Assembly (NCBI GenBank): GCA_025350285.1
Contig: JANXYE010000399.1
Span: 1-5,293, forward strand
From: Chloroflexota bacterium
GTDB taxonomy: Bacteria > Chloroflexota > Dehalococcoidia > Tepidiformales > Tepidiformaceae
Direction of reading: 5' to 3'
Length of the DNA: 5,293 bases
Made by a program: the position numbers and the translations under genes. Positions 1-5,293 of this stretch are shown here, piece by piece (the stretch's first letter is position 1; each line of letters opens with the position of its first letter). Below the pieces are notes generated by a model. The model saw only the letters and a list, made by a program, of their open reading frames with translations, was not told the origin of the DNA and did not search any database.

Positions 1-408
1 GAAGACATAAAACAACAACGCGGCGAGCGCCAGGCAGGCCGCCGCGAACGTTGTGGTCGCCCACAGGACCACAAACGCGACCGCCCCGAGCGAAACCCCA
101 AACGTAAGCGCGTGCGCCGGCGAGATCACACCCGTGACCAACGGCCGCGTCCGTGTGCGCCGCATGATTCCATCGATGTCGCGGTCGTACCAGCAGTTAA
201 TCGTGTTCGCGCCGGCGGCCGAGAGCGTGCCACCCGTCAGGGTCGCGAGGATCAGCCAGCCACTGGGCCAGCCGCCATTGGCGACGACCATCGCCGGCAC
301 CGTGGTGATGAGCAAAAGCACGATGATCATCGGCTTTGTCAGCGCGATGTACCCGCGAACCGTCTCCATCATCGACGGGCGCACAAGGGCCAGCGCGTTC
401 GCGCTCAA
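1..408 (-). CDS. ctaB: Protoheme IX farnesyltransferase (heme O synthase), N-terminal 136 residues, cut by window edge
   Basis: This UbiA-superfamily membrane prenyltransferase transfers farnesyl from farnesyl diphosphate to the vinyl group of heme B, giving heme O, the substrate of the neighbouring CtaA. The translation shows the family entry motif ALTKP (residues 22-26), a first hydrophobic segment (about 27-43), a second (about 50-67) and then the first Asp-rich site NCWYDRDID (71-79) with N71, D75 and D79, followed by RTRTRPL (85-90 region). That site binds the Mg-diphosphate in this family. Two more hydrophobic stretches start near 98 and 117. The family is usually about 280-310 residues, so roughly half is present and the second Asp motif lies outside the window. 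I chose TTG at 408-406 because GAGGTG lies seven bases upstream and TTG overlaps the ctaA stop as TTGA. In-frame GTG (384) and ATG codons (372, 369) are alternatives that would shorten the N-terminus by 8-13 residues. Identity is very secure; the exact start is less so. Confidence 0.95.
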   Translation of the reverse strand, partial: MSANALALVRPSMMETVRGYIALTKPMIIVLLLITTVPAMVVANGGWPSGWLILATLTGGTLSAAGANTINCWYDRDIDGIMRRTRTRPLVTGVISPAHALTFGVSLGAVAFVVLWATTTFAAACLALAALLFYVF

Positions 409-1334
409 GCTGGCACCTCGCGTCCGGACAGGCGTGTGGTTTCGCTGCGGGTCATTGGCCGGTAGTAATCGAGGATGACCACGGAGGCCAGCGTAAACCA
501 CAGGAGCGAAGCGATCACCGTGTGAGAGATGGTGAGTGGGTCTGGGAAGGTGTACCAGACGTTGAAGGCGCCTACCGCGACCTGCGTGACGTAGAGCGCG
601 CCGGCGGCGATGGCGGCATATCCCGCCCATGGCGCTTGTCCGCGTCGTCGCCACGCCATCATCACGAATGGCACGATGAAAAAGATAAATCCGCCAGCCA
701 GGTAGCGATGCACCATGTGGGTGATCTCCAGGCTGTTGTCGCCAGGGAGGAGACCCCCGTTGCACGCAGGCCAGCCGCTGCAGGCCGTGGACGCGCCGCT
801 TTCGGCCATATACGCGCCGATCCACATGATGCACGTCAGCCAGCCGAGAGCGATCAGCGCGGGTAACCCGGCGCCCGTGCGAGCCGCCCCGGCGGCCATC
901 CGCCGTGGGTCTTGCAACCACATCGCCCAGGCCACGGCGAGTTCGCAACTGAGCACGACCATCGCCATGACCAGGTGCGTCGCGACGATTTCCGGCGGCA
1001 GTTCCTTGACCACCGTGACGGCCCCCAACAGCCCCTGGAAGCCCACCAGCGGTACGGCCGCCGTGGCTGTCCAGATGATGAACGGCACGTGGCGGTAGGT
1101 CCGCCAGGCCAGGATGGCCGTCCCAATCACGAGGAACCCGACGACCATGCCCGTGAACCGGTGTGAAAACTCAATCAGGGATTGCTGCTGGCCGGGTGGC
1201 ACAATCCCGCCGTGGCAGGTGGGCCAATCCGGACAGCCGAGGCCGGAACCGGTAGCCCGCACCGTGACGCCAATGCCGATAAGGACCACCGTCATGATCG
1301 CCGTCGCGAACGCGAGGCGCTGGGCGTTGTTCAT
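405..1334 (-). CDS. ctaA: Heme A synthase (COX15/CtaA family), complete, 309 residues
   Basis: This integral membrane monooxygenase oxidises the C8 methyl group of heme O to the formyl group of heme A, for assembly of aa3-type cytochrome oxidase. The protein shows the two-fold pseudo-symmetric eight-helix layout. The first half has TGSGLGCPDWPTCHG with C34 and C40, the catalytic-type glutamate and heme-ligand histidine in EFSHR (E55, H58), then GFQGLLGAVTV and H120 in ATHL. The second half repeats this with C185 and C191, THMVHRY (H209) and H271 in ISHTV. These match the four histidine ligands, the glutamate and the two cysteine pairs known for Bacillus subtilis CtaA, and the length is normal for the family. 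ATG at 1334 is preceded by GGGGAG three bases upstream and begins exactly at the expected short N-terminal arm. The stop overlaps the ctaB TTG, so the two genes form an operon of consecutive pathway steps. Confidence 0.97.
   Translation of the reverse strand: MNNAQRLAFATAIMTVVLIGIGVTVRATGSGLGCPDWPTCHGGIVPPGQQQSLIEFSHRFTGMVVGFLVIGTAILAWRTYRHVPFIIWTATAAVPLVGFQGLLGAVTVVKELPPEIVATHLVMAMVVLSCELAVAWAMWLQDPRRMAAGAARTGAGLPALIALGWLTCIMWIGAYMAESGASTACSGWPACNGGLLPGDNSLEITHMVHRYLAGGFIFFIVPFVMMAWRRRGQAPWAGYAAIAAGALYVTQVAVGAFNVWYTFPDPLTISHTVIASLLWFTLASVVILDYYRPMTRSETTRLSGREVPA
414..419 (-). promoter_or_regulatory. Ribosome binding site that supports the TTG start of ctaB
   Basis: GAGGTG on the minus strand lies inside the last codons of ctaA, seven bases before the TTG codon at 408-406. 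No comparable purine-rich site stands at a suitable distance before the in-frame ATG codons at 372 and 369. This is the main argument for the TTG start and for coupled translation with ctaA. Confidence 0.55.
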
Positions 1335-1337
1335 GCG

Positions 1338-1343
1338 CTCCCC
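1338..1343 (-). promoter_or_regulatory. Ribosome binding site of ctaA
   Basis: GGGGAG on the minus strand ends three bases before the ATG at 1334. The spacing is short but usable, and no other in-frame start with a better site lies close by. It supports the annotated start of ctaA. Confidence 0.5.
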
Positions 1344-1454
1344 GCAACCCTTCCCGGCGCCCGGCGGAGCGCTTCACCGTTTCCGCCGCCGCCCAGCCTC
1401 GGCCTTCCGCATCGGAGGTTGCCATAGTGTGGTAAGAGACGCGAACCGTTTTCA

Positions 1455-1576
1455 CCCGGGTTTACCGGCCGGCCGCCTCCAGCCCGGGCCGATCGTTCAT
1501 CGACGCCGATGCGAAACGAGCGCCGCCGAGCCGCACAAGGTGGACAGCCCTACAATTCCGAGGTCATGAACCCGGG
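1455..1576. repeat. Three CCCGGG palindromes in the divergent intergenic region
   Basis: CCCGGG occurs at 1455-1460, 1483-1488 and 1571-1576. The first two extend to eight-base palindromes (ACCCGGGT, GCCCGGGC). Only one other copy was noticed in the rest of the window, inside the permease gene near 4408-4414. Clustering in the shared regulatory gap could mark a binding site, but six-base GC palindromes are common in such DNA and the spacings (28 and 88 bases) are irregular. Confidence 0.15.
1551..1556 (+). promoter_or_regulatory. Possible -10 box of the rightward ABC operon
   Basis: TACAAT matches the sigma-70 -10 consensus at five of six positions and stands out in GC-rich surroundings. No recognisable -35 hexamer lies 16-18 bases upstream, and there is no extended -10 TG. 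If used, transcription would begin near 1562-1564, giving a leader of about 100 bases before the ATPase start. Confidence 0.3.
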
Positions 1577-1619
1577 CTTTCCCGCCAAGGTGACCCAAAC
1601 GGCTACCCCATCGCGATGA
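1566..1619 (+). other. Possible 17-codon leader ORF upstream of the ABC ATPase
   Basis: An ATG at 1566 opens 17 codons ending in TGA at 1617-1619. It sits only about nine bases after the TACAAT box, so on a transcript starting there it would be nearly leaderless. GAGG just before the ATG (1560-1563) is too close to act as a normal Shine-Dalgarno. The peptide has no run of one amino acid that would suggest classical attenuation. Chance occurrence is the default explanation; it is recorded only because of its position between the candidate promoter and the hairpin. Confidence 0.1.
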
Positions 1620-1623
1620 GCGG

Positions 1624-1651
1624 TGGAGCCCGCGGCCCGGTGCGGGCCCCA
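1624..1651 (+). promoter_or_regulatory. GC-rich hairpin just upstream of the ABC ATPase ribosome binding site
   Basis: GCCCGC (1628-1633) pairs with GCGGGC (1642-1647) across an eight-base loop. After one A-C mismatch the stem gains three more pairs (1624-1626 with 1649-1651). The structure ends two bases before the GGAGG at 1654. A competing five-pair stem, GGCCC (1634-1638) with GGGCC (1644-1648), uses part of the same sequence. There is no T-run after it, so it is not an intrinsic terminator. It could influence translation initiation or mRNA stability, but GC-rich DNA forms such stems readily by chance. Confidence 0.3.
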
Positions 1652-1653
1652 AC

Positions 1654-1658
1654 GGAGG
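1654..1658 (+). promoter_or_regulatory. Ribosome binding site that fixes the ABC ATPase start at 1664
   Basis: GGAGG stands five bases before ATG 1664. The longer in-frame alternative, ATG 1616, lacks any such site and would add 16 residues rich in Gly, Pro, Arg and Ala that do not resemble an ABC ATPase N-terminus. The site therefore decides the start. Confidence 0.8.
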
Positions 1659-1663
1659 CGACC

Positions 1664-2416
1664 ATGGCACTAACCGCCGTACTGAACGGGGCCGAGGATG
1701 TGGTTATCGAAGCCCGCGCCATCGTCAAGACCTACGATACCGGTAGCCTCCAGGTTCGAGCGCTCAACGGCGTCAGTCTCCGCATCCTGCGCGGCGAGAT
1801 GGTCGCCATCATGGGGCCCTCCGGCTGCGGCAAAACAACCCTCCTGAACAGCCTCTCGGGGCTGGATGACTTCGATTCCGGCGATGTCCTTATTAATGGG
1901 ACTGATATCACGACCATGGCCGACGACCGTAAGACCGAGTTTCGCGCACGCGACATGGGCTTCGTCTTCCAGACGTATAACCTCTTGCCCGTGCTGAACT
2001 CGGCCGAAAACGTCGAGCTGCCACTGATCGTCTCCGGGACCAAGCCCAAGGTCGCTCGCGAGATGGCCCTTGCCTCCCTCGACCGCGTGGGCCTCCGGGA
2101 CAAGGCCAACCAGCGCCCGAACCAGCTTTCCGGCGGGCAGCGTCAGCGCGTGACCATCGCCCGCGCCCTCGTGAACAACCCGGCCATCATGTGGGCGGAC
2201 GAACCGACGGGAGCGCTCGACTCCGCCACGGCCAATGAAATCATGGACCTGATCGTCGATCTCAACCGCCAGGCCGGCCAGACCTGCGTCCTCGTCACCC
2301 ACGACCCGAAGGTGGCGGCCCGTTGCCACCGCACCATCCACATGGCCGACGGTGTCATCGCTCGCGAGGACACGCAGGAACAGATGCGCCAGATGGCGGC
2401 CGAAAACTCGCCATGA
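1664..2416 (+). CDS. ABC transporter ATP-binding protein, LolD/MacB (FtsE-like) type, 250 residues
   Basis: This is the cytoplasmic nucleotide-binding subunit that powers the permease encoded next to it; two copies would clamp ATP at their interface. All motifs are intact: Walker [10 protein letters not shown] (51-59), Q-loop glutamine Q103 in [10 protein letters not shown], signature LSGGQ (155-159) followed by [11 protein letters not shown], Walker B ending in D179-E180 (catalytic glutamate), D-loop near 184-187 and the switch histidine H213 in VTHDP. The phrases FQTYNLLP and [10 protein letters not shown] are typical of the LolD/MacB/FtsE group that works with FtsX-type permeases. Length is normal, with a short C-terminal tail (232-250) rich in Gln, Glu and Met. 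ATG 1664 was chosen for its GGAGG. The stop TGA overlaps the permease ATG as ATGA, so the genes form one operon. The family assignment is secure; the transported or acted-on substrate is unknown, so no symbol is given. Confidence 0.96.
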   Translation: MALTAVLNGAEDVVIEARAIVKTYDTGSLQVRALNGVSLRILRGEMVAIMGPSGCGKTTLLNSLSGLDDFDSGDVLINGTDITTMADDRKTEFRARDMGFVFQTYNLLPVLNSAENVELPLIVSGTKPKVAREMALASLDRVGLRDKANQRPNQLSGGQRQRVTIARALVNNPAIMWADEPTGALDSATANEIMDLIVDLNRQAGQTCVLVTHDPKVAARCHRTIHMADGVIAREDTQEQMRQMAAENSP

Positions 2417-5293
2417 ACGAACTCTTCGGCCTCTCCATGACTGTCATCGCCACCGGCTGCGTCGTTATGACGGCGTTCATTTTCCTGTTCATCGCCTGGA
2501 TAGCCTTCCGCAACCCGGTGATGTTCAAGACCGGGCTGCGCAACATTCCGCGCCGCAAGATGCAGACGGGCCTCATCGTCGTGGGCCTCATGCTCTCGAC
2601 GCTCATCATCACGGCCGCCTTTGGCACGGGAGACACGCTTGCTAAGAGCGTGACGAACGAGGTCTACGGCATCCTCGGCCCGGCCGACGAGTTCATCGAG
2701 TGGGACACCAAAGCCTTCCCTGCCCCCGAAGACCAGCAGACAATCCCGATCGAGACGGTCGATGCCTGGCAGAAGCAGTTCGTCGGCGACGGCACCGTCC
2801 GCGCCATGTTCCCCTACCTGCGCGAACACATCCCCGTGCAAAATTTGCGCACGCGTCTGAACGAAGCGAACCCCCGCATCACCGCCTTCCGCGCGGCGGA
2901 TGTGGCGCCTTTCGGCGGTTTGAAGGACACGAACGGCCGTAGCGTCGCCCTCAAGGACGACGAAATCGCTCTCAATGAAACCCTCGCTGGCAACATCGAC
3001 GCGCGGGTCGGCGACACTGTGCGCCTCTTCTACCAGGGCAGCCAACTCGATCTCAAGGTCGCGGCAATCGTCCCGAGTAACCTCCTCGGCGGGACCAGCG
3101 ACAGCCTGAACAAGGAGGGCGCGACCGTGACCTGGGACTTCCTTGCCAGGACGCTTGGCCGCGAAGGGAAGGCCGACTTCGTCGCAATCAGCAACAGCGG
3201 CTCCGAGCGTGGCGGGCTGTCGGCTTCCTCAGCGATTGCGGCGAAGATCAAGCCCGTGCTCGGCGGTACCCCGTACAAGATCAACGAGACAAAGAAGGAC
3301 CAGGTCCGGCTCGCGGAACTCGTGGGCAACCTCTTCACAACGATCTTCATCATCTTCGGCCTCTTTTCAATCGCCGCCGGCGTTCTCCTGATCTTCCTCA
3401 TCTTCGTCATGCTCGCCGCCGAACGGAAACCGGAGATGGGCATGGCCCGCGCCGTCGGGGCGAAACGCCGCCAGATCGTCGAAAGCTTCCTCGCCGAGGG
3501 CATGGGCTACGACATCGGCGCCGCGATAGTCGGGCTCTTCGCCGGGATCGGCGTGGCCGCCGCGATGATGCTCTTCGTCAAACTCCGCATCGGCGAAGAC
3601 ATCGGCCTCGATCTCCGCTTCTACGTCTCGCTGCGAAGCATGATTGTCTCCTTCTGCCTCGGCATCATCGTCACCTTTGTCGTCGTCTTCGTCGCCTCGT
3701 GGCGCGCCAGCCGGCTGAACATTGTGGCCGCTATCCGCGACCTCCCCGAATCGAAGCCCTACGACCCGGAGCGCGGTACCTGGGGCGGCTACTTGCGGGC
3801 GTCGCTCAACGCCTTCGTAGCCTACGGCGTCCTGCTTGTTTCGCTGACAGCCGCACTCTATCTGAAGGCCCTTGCGCCGCTCTTCCTGCTGGCGGCCGTC
3901 CTCTCCGTTGGCGGCCCCTGGCTGGCCATGCTCCGCGAACACAACTTCGGCGCGCCGCGCGCGAAGCGCAAAGACGGCGAAGGGCTCCCGAAGTGGCCCT
4001 GGATCCTCGGCGTCGTCCTCCTGCCGATAGGCGCCGGCCTGCTCATCCTTATCGGCTACCCCCTGGCGATGCTCGTCGTCCGCCTCACGCGTGACCGCAA
4101 GCCGTCGCACGTCCCGGTTGGGCTGATCCTCGCCGGGGTGGTCGTGGCCCCGCTCGGCCTCGTCCTCGCCGCCCTCCAGGACCGCCGCAAGCCGGGCGCG
4201 GGCAGCACCGGATTCGGCGCCGTAGGTCTCGTGCTCGGCGCCGTGATGATCCTCTGGGGTCTCGATTCCAACCGCATGGCGCTGTTCGGGACTGGCGTTT
4301 CGCTCGTTGCCTTGTGGGCGGCCGTCACCCTCCGCTACTTCCACATCCGCGAACGCCTGGTCTTCACTCTCATCAGCTTCGCGCTGCTCATCATCTGGTA
4401 CCTGCTCCCGGGCGGGCGGCTCGAGTTCCTCATCGGCAAAATGGACGCTGGCCCGGAGATGTTCTTCGTCACGGGCGCCGTCCTCGTGACCGCCGGCACG
4501 TTCATCGTTGTCTATAACGCGGATGTCATCCTGCCCGCCATCGGGGCACTCGGCGGGCGCTTTGGGCGCATCCTCCCGGCCGTCAAAATGGCCGTGGCTT
4601 ATCCGCTCCAGTCCCGTTTCCGGACGGGCCTCACCATCGCGATGATCGGGCTAATCATGTTCGTCCTTTCCGTCCAGGCCGCGTTGAACACGAACTTCTC
4701 GAACGCCATCAACGGCGCGGACGCCCGCGGTGGCTTCGACGTCCGCGCGGACATCAACGGCAACAACCGCTCGTCCGGCCTCCTCTCCGAACTCAACACC
4801 GGTAACCAGGACCCTTCCGCCCCCGTGAAGGTCGATACCAACGCCATCGCGGCGGTCGGCGAAGCCCGCTACGCACGGTCGTTCGAGGTCGATATCGAAG
4901 ACCCGGCCTGGGTGCTTCTTCCCTCCCGCCACCGGAACGAAGCGGACCGCTTCAAGCACCTCGAACTTCAGGGTGTCGATCGCGGGTTCATCAGCGCCCA
5001 GGCCCTGCCGCTCCAGTTTCGGGCGGCCGGCTACTCCACCGACGCTGACGTCTGGGCGGCGCTCGCGAAGGATCCGTCGCTCGCCATCGCTCCCGCGTCA
5101 CTGACCTCAGAACGGCGCGGCTTCGGCGGCGACGGCGGTGAAGACCCGCTCTCCCTGCCCTCAACCGCCACGAAGGCCGGTTTCGCGCCATTCACCCTGA
5201 ATGTCCGCAACCGGAGCACAAAGACAGTCGTGCCGATCACCGTGATTGGCCAGGCCAAGGACTCGGCGGCGACCTTCTGGCCGGGCCTCATCG
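2413..5293 (+). CDS. Very large FtsX-family ABC transporter permease, first 960 residues, cut by window edge
   Basis: The frame is open from ATG 2413 to the window end without a stop. Hydrophobic segments lie at about 8-32 and 53-71, then an extracytoplasmic MacB-PCD-like domain (about 72-305) with the typical LNETLAG...ARVGDTVRL stretch (187-205). The first FtsX core follows: helices at 306-335, 367-392 and 409-430, with cytoplasmic [19 protein letters not shown] (337-355) and [14 protein letters not shown] (429-442) as family signatures. About eight more hydrophobic segments occupy 468-702. A second half then starts with [17 protein letters not shown] (735-750), resembling residues 38-60, and leads into a second extracytoplasmic domain (from about 758) that is unfinished. 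The closing helices of half two should lie beyond the edge, suggesting well over 1,100 residues. No Shine-Dalgarno precedes the ATG; the ATGA overlap with the ATPase stop implies coupled translation. Likely a type VII mechanotransmission system or exporter; substrate unknown. Confidence 0.93.
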   Translation, partial: MNELFGLSMTVIATGCVVMTAFIFLFIAWIAFRNPVMFKTGLRNIPRRKMQTGLIVVGLMLSTLIITAAFGTGDTLAKSVTNEVYGILGPADEFIEWDTKAFPAPEDQQTIPIETVDAWQKQFVGDGTVRAMFPYLREHIPVQNLRTRLNEANPRITAFRAADVAPFGGLKDTNGRSVALKDDEIALNETLAGNIDARVGDTVRLFYQGSQLDLKVAAIVPSNLLGGTSDSLNKEGATVTWDFLARTLGREGKADFVAISNSGSERGGLSASSAIAAKIKPVLGGTPYKINETKKDQVRLAELVGNLFTTIFIIFGLFSIAAGVLLIFLIFVMLAAERKPEMGMARAVGAKRRQIVESFLAEGMGYDIGAAIVGLFAGIGVAAAMMLFVKLRIGEDIGLDLRFYVSLRSMIVSFCLGIIVTFVVVFVASWRASRLNIVAAIRDLPESKPYDPERGTWGGYLRASLNAFVAYGVLLVSLTAALYLKALAPLFLLAAVLSVGGPWLAMLREHNFGAPRAKRKDGEGLPKWPWILGVVLLPIGAGLLILIGYPLAMLVVRLTRDRKPSHVPVGLILAGVVVAPLGLVLAALQDRRKPGAGSTGFGAVGLVLGAVMILWGLDSNRMALFGTGVSLVALWAAVTLRYFHIRERLVFTLISFALLIIWYLLPGGRLEFLIGKMDAGPEMFFVTGAVLVTAGTFIVVYNADVILPAIGALGGRFGRILPAVKMAVAYPLQSRFRTGLTIAMIGLIMFVLSVQAALNTNFSNAINGADARGGFDVRADINGNNRSSGLLSELNTGNQDPSAPVKVDTNAIAAVGEARYARSFEVDIEDPAWVLLPSRHRNEADRFKHLELQGVDRGFISAQALPLQFRAAGYSTDADVWAALAKDPSLAIAPASLTSERRGFGGDGGEDPLSLPSTATKAGFAPFTLNVRNRSTKTVVPITVIGQAKDSAATFWPGLI

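Larger units (their letters stand above)
1335..1663. other. Divergent intergenic region between ctaA and the ABC transporter operon
   Basis: This gap of 329 bases separates two divergent operons and must hold both promoters unless they are transcribed from elsewhere. Open frames crossing it on either strand are low-complexity and Arg/Pro/Ala-rich and resemble no family I recognise. Visible elements are the two Shine-Dalgarno sites at its ends, a TACAAT box (1551-1556), three CCCGGG palindromes (1455, 1483, 1571), a 17-codon mini-ORF (1566-1619) and a GC-rich hairpin (1624-1651). I found no good -10/-35 pair on the minus strand for ctaA; the best is a poor match around GTGAAA and CACTAT (about 1425-1456) with 20-base spacing. 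There is no terminator, tRNA or insertion-sequence end. Confidence 0.7.

Noticed and set aside
53..866. Plus-strand open frames over ctaB and the 3' part of ctaA
   Set aside because: They are antisense to two genes with unmistakable catalytic motifs, and the translations are unlike any protein family.
1171..1455. Open frame of 94 codons on the minus strand that would extend upstream of ctaA
   Set aside because: It is in a different frame from ctaA, overlaps its 5' third and gives an Arg/Pro/His-rich translation; ctaA has its own start and ribosome binding site.
1420..1460. Promoter for ctaA on the minus strand (GTGAAA and CACTAT)
   Set aside because: The -35 matches at four of six, the -10 at three of six, and the spacing of 20 bases is poor. 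It is not listed as a feature.
1114..1569. Open frame of 151 codons on the plus strand overlapping ctaA and the intergenic gap
   Set aside because: It is antisense to ctaA for half its length, has Arg/Pro-rich composition and no domain or ribosome binding site.
1616..1663. Longer N-terminus for the ABC ATPase from ATG 1616
   Set aside because: There is no ribosome binding site, the 16 extra residues are atypical, and this stretch contains the hairpin; ATG 1664 has an ideal GGAGG.
1670..2341. Open frame of 223 codons antisense to the ABC ATPase
   Set aside because: It lies wholly within the ATPase gene, with His/Val/Gly/Asp-rich antisense composition and no domain.
2143..3045. Open frame of 300 codons on the minus strand across the ATPase-permease junction
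   Set aside because: It is antisense to the signature, Walker B and H-loop coding region and the permease start; its composition is of shadow type and no family is recognised.
3367..4344. Open frame of 325 codons on the minus strand inside the permease gene
   Set aside because: It is antisense to a gene with clear family motifs and its translation is a low-complexity mix of Glu, Asp, Arg, Gly, Ala and His, as expected from the complement of GC-biased codons. No domain is recognisable.

Overview
The window carries two divergently transcribed gene pairs on high-GC DNA (roughly 60-65 % G+C by eye), separated by a 329-base non-coding gap. The strong GC bias at third codon positions opens many long but spurious antisense frames. 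A heme A biosynthesis pair implies an aerobic bacterium with a heme-A-containing (aa3- or caa3-type) terminal oxidase. The compact ctaA-ctaB order, the single-length CtaA with both cysteine pairs and the very large FtsX-type permease would fit Chloroflexota (for example a Dehalococcoidia-like lineage). That placement is a guess from gene style, not a demonstration.

Left part, minus strand (1-1334): ctaA (heme A synthase, 309 residues, complete) is followed with a four-base overlap by ctaB (protoheme IX farnesyltransferase), which runs off the left edge after 136 codons. CtaB makes heme O from heme B, and CtaA oxidises heme O to heme A. The two genes therefore encode consecutive steps of one membrane pathway and look translationally coupled.

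Middle (1335-1663): this is the divergent regulatory gap. It holds the ribosome binding sites of both outer genes, one possible -10 box for the rightward operon, three CCCGGG palindromes and a GC-rich hairpin directly upstream of the rightward Shine-Dalgarno. No RNA gene, insertion sequence or convincing gene is visible there.

Right part, plus strand (1664-5293): an ABC ATPase of the LolD/MacB type (250 residues, all motifs intact) overlaps by four bases the start of a very large FtsX-family permease. The permease stays open to the right edge (960 codons and still no stop). It has two FtsX-like halves, each with an extracytoplasmic domain, and the halves are separated by an unusually long membrane-rich stretch of about eight predicted helices. 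The pair most likely forms a mechanotransmission-type (type VII) ABC system or an exporter. Its substrate cannot be read from the sequence, and nothing ties it functionally to heme A synthesis beyond the shared intergenic region.

The most unusual thing in the window is the architecture of this permease. I see no CRISPR array, tRNA, rRNA, mobile element or obvious new defence-type system.
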